From Salinicola halophyticus (lineage in GTDB: Bacteria > Pseudomonadota > Gammaproteobacteria > Pseudomonadales > Halomonadaceae), in assembly GCF_003206695.1 (NCBI RefSeq), contig NZ_PZJN01000004.1:1-38351 (forward strand): 38,351 nucleotides of DNA, in the 5' to 3' direction. A program made the translations under genes and the position numbers. The stretch's first letter is position 1, and every line of letters starts with the position of its first letter. Below the pieces are notes generated by a model that was given only the letters and a program-made list of their open reading frames with translations, was not told the DNA's origin and did no database searches. Positions 38,303 through 38,351 of the stretch are shown piece after piece.

Positions 38303-38351
38303 GCGTCCTCGTCGTTCCATTAGCTGGCTGGGTCGGGCCGGATCGATGCTC

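Noticed and set aside
1..38351. Prophage, genomic island or insertion sequence.
   Set aside because: No integrase, transposase, terminal inverted repeats or shift to low-GC coding was seen; gene content is chromosomal throughout.

Overview
The window is gene-dense, GC-rich gammaproteobacterial chromosome. It opens in a choline dehydrogenase very like those of halophiles and also carries a bacterial SLC6-type sodium symporter and a PsrA-like site at fadE. This gene content suits a moderately halophilic member of the Halomonadaceae (Halomonas, Salinicola, Chromohalobacter, Kushneria). The genus is inference. I saw no rRNA, tRNA, CRISPR array, transposase, integrase or phage gene.

Layout. 1-1634: 3' part of betA with its terminator. 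1924-9481: mdtABC-type RND efflux operon joined by ATGA overlaps. 9722-12190: fadE. 12350-16928, minus strand: RlpA-like lipoprotein, SLC13 permease with RCK_C-like domains, qor and a 190-residue protein of unknown function. 17296-19889: ugpQ and a MotA/MotB-like stator pair. 20010-22232: cobalamin riboswitch and btuB. 22322-24118: GAF-GGDEF(degenerate)-EAL protein. 24313-25389: SOS-box-controlled radical SAM gene. 25603-33689: envelope glycosylation region (GT2, LAB_N protein, ArnT-like transferase, sensor kinase and response regulator on the minus strand, second ArnT-like transferase, UDP-glucuronate 4-epimerase-like gene). 33780-35775: winged-helix protein, cobO and a BtuF-like binding protein. 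35965-38302: SIMPL-domain protein and sodium:neurotransmitter-symporter family transporter.

The most interesting unit is 25.4-33.7 kb. Three direct repeats of a TTAAG-like half-site with 11-bp spacing (25459-25476, 30763-30780 on minus, 30850-30867) lie upstream of the GT2 operon, the regulator itself and the second ArnT-like gene. This is the architecture of PmrA/BasR boxes. The enzymes present (lipid-carrier GT2, LAB_N protein, two GT83-like transferases, uronate epimerase) are not an L-Ara4N pathway, because arnA, arnB and arnD are absent here. They fit transfer of a hexuronic acid such as galacturonate to lipid A or core, as known from rhizobia. I propose a self-regulated, PmrAB-like switch for uronic-acid decoration of LPS.

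A second theme is tandem repeats. At least a dozen short arrays (7, 12, 13, 15, 16, 18 and about 24-bp units), mostly with unrelated sequences, sit at gene ends and starts. Two arrays share the heptamer TCGTRGC and lie about 25 kb apart in opposite orientation. Vitamin B12 genes occur at two places (btuB with riboswitch; cobO and btuF-like without one visible).
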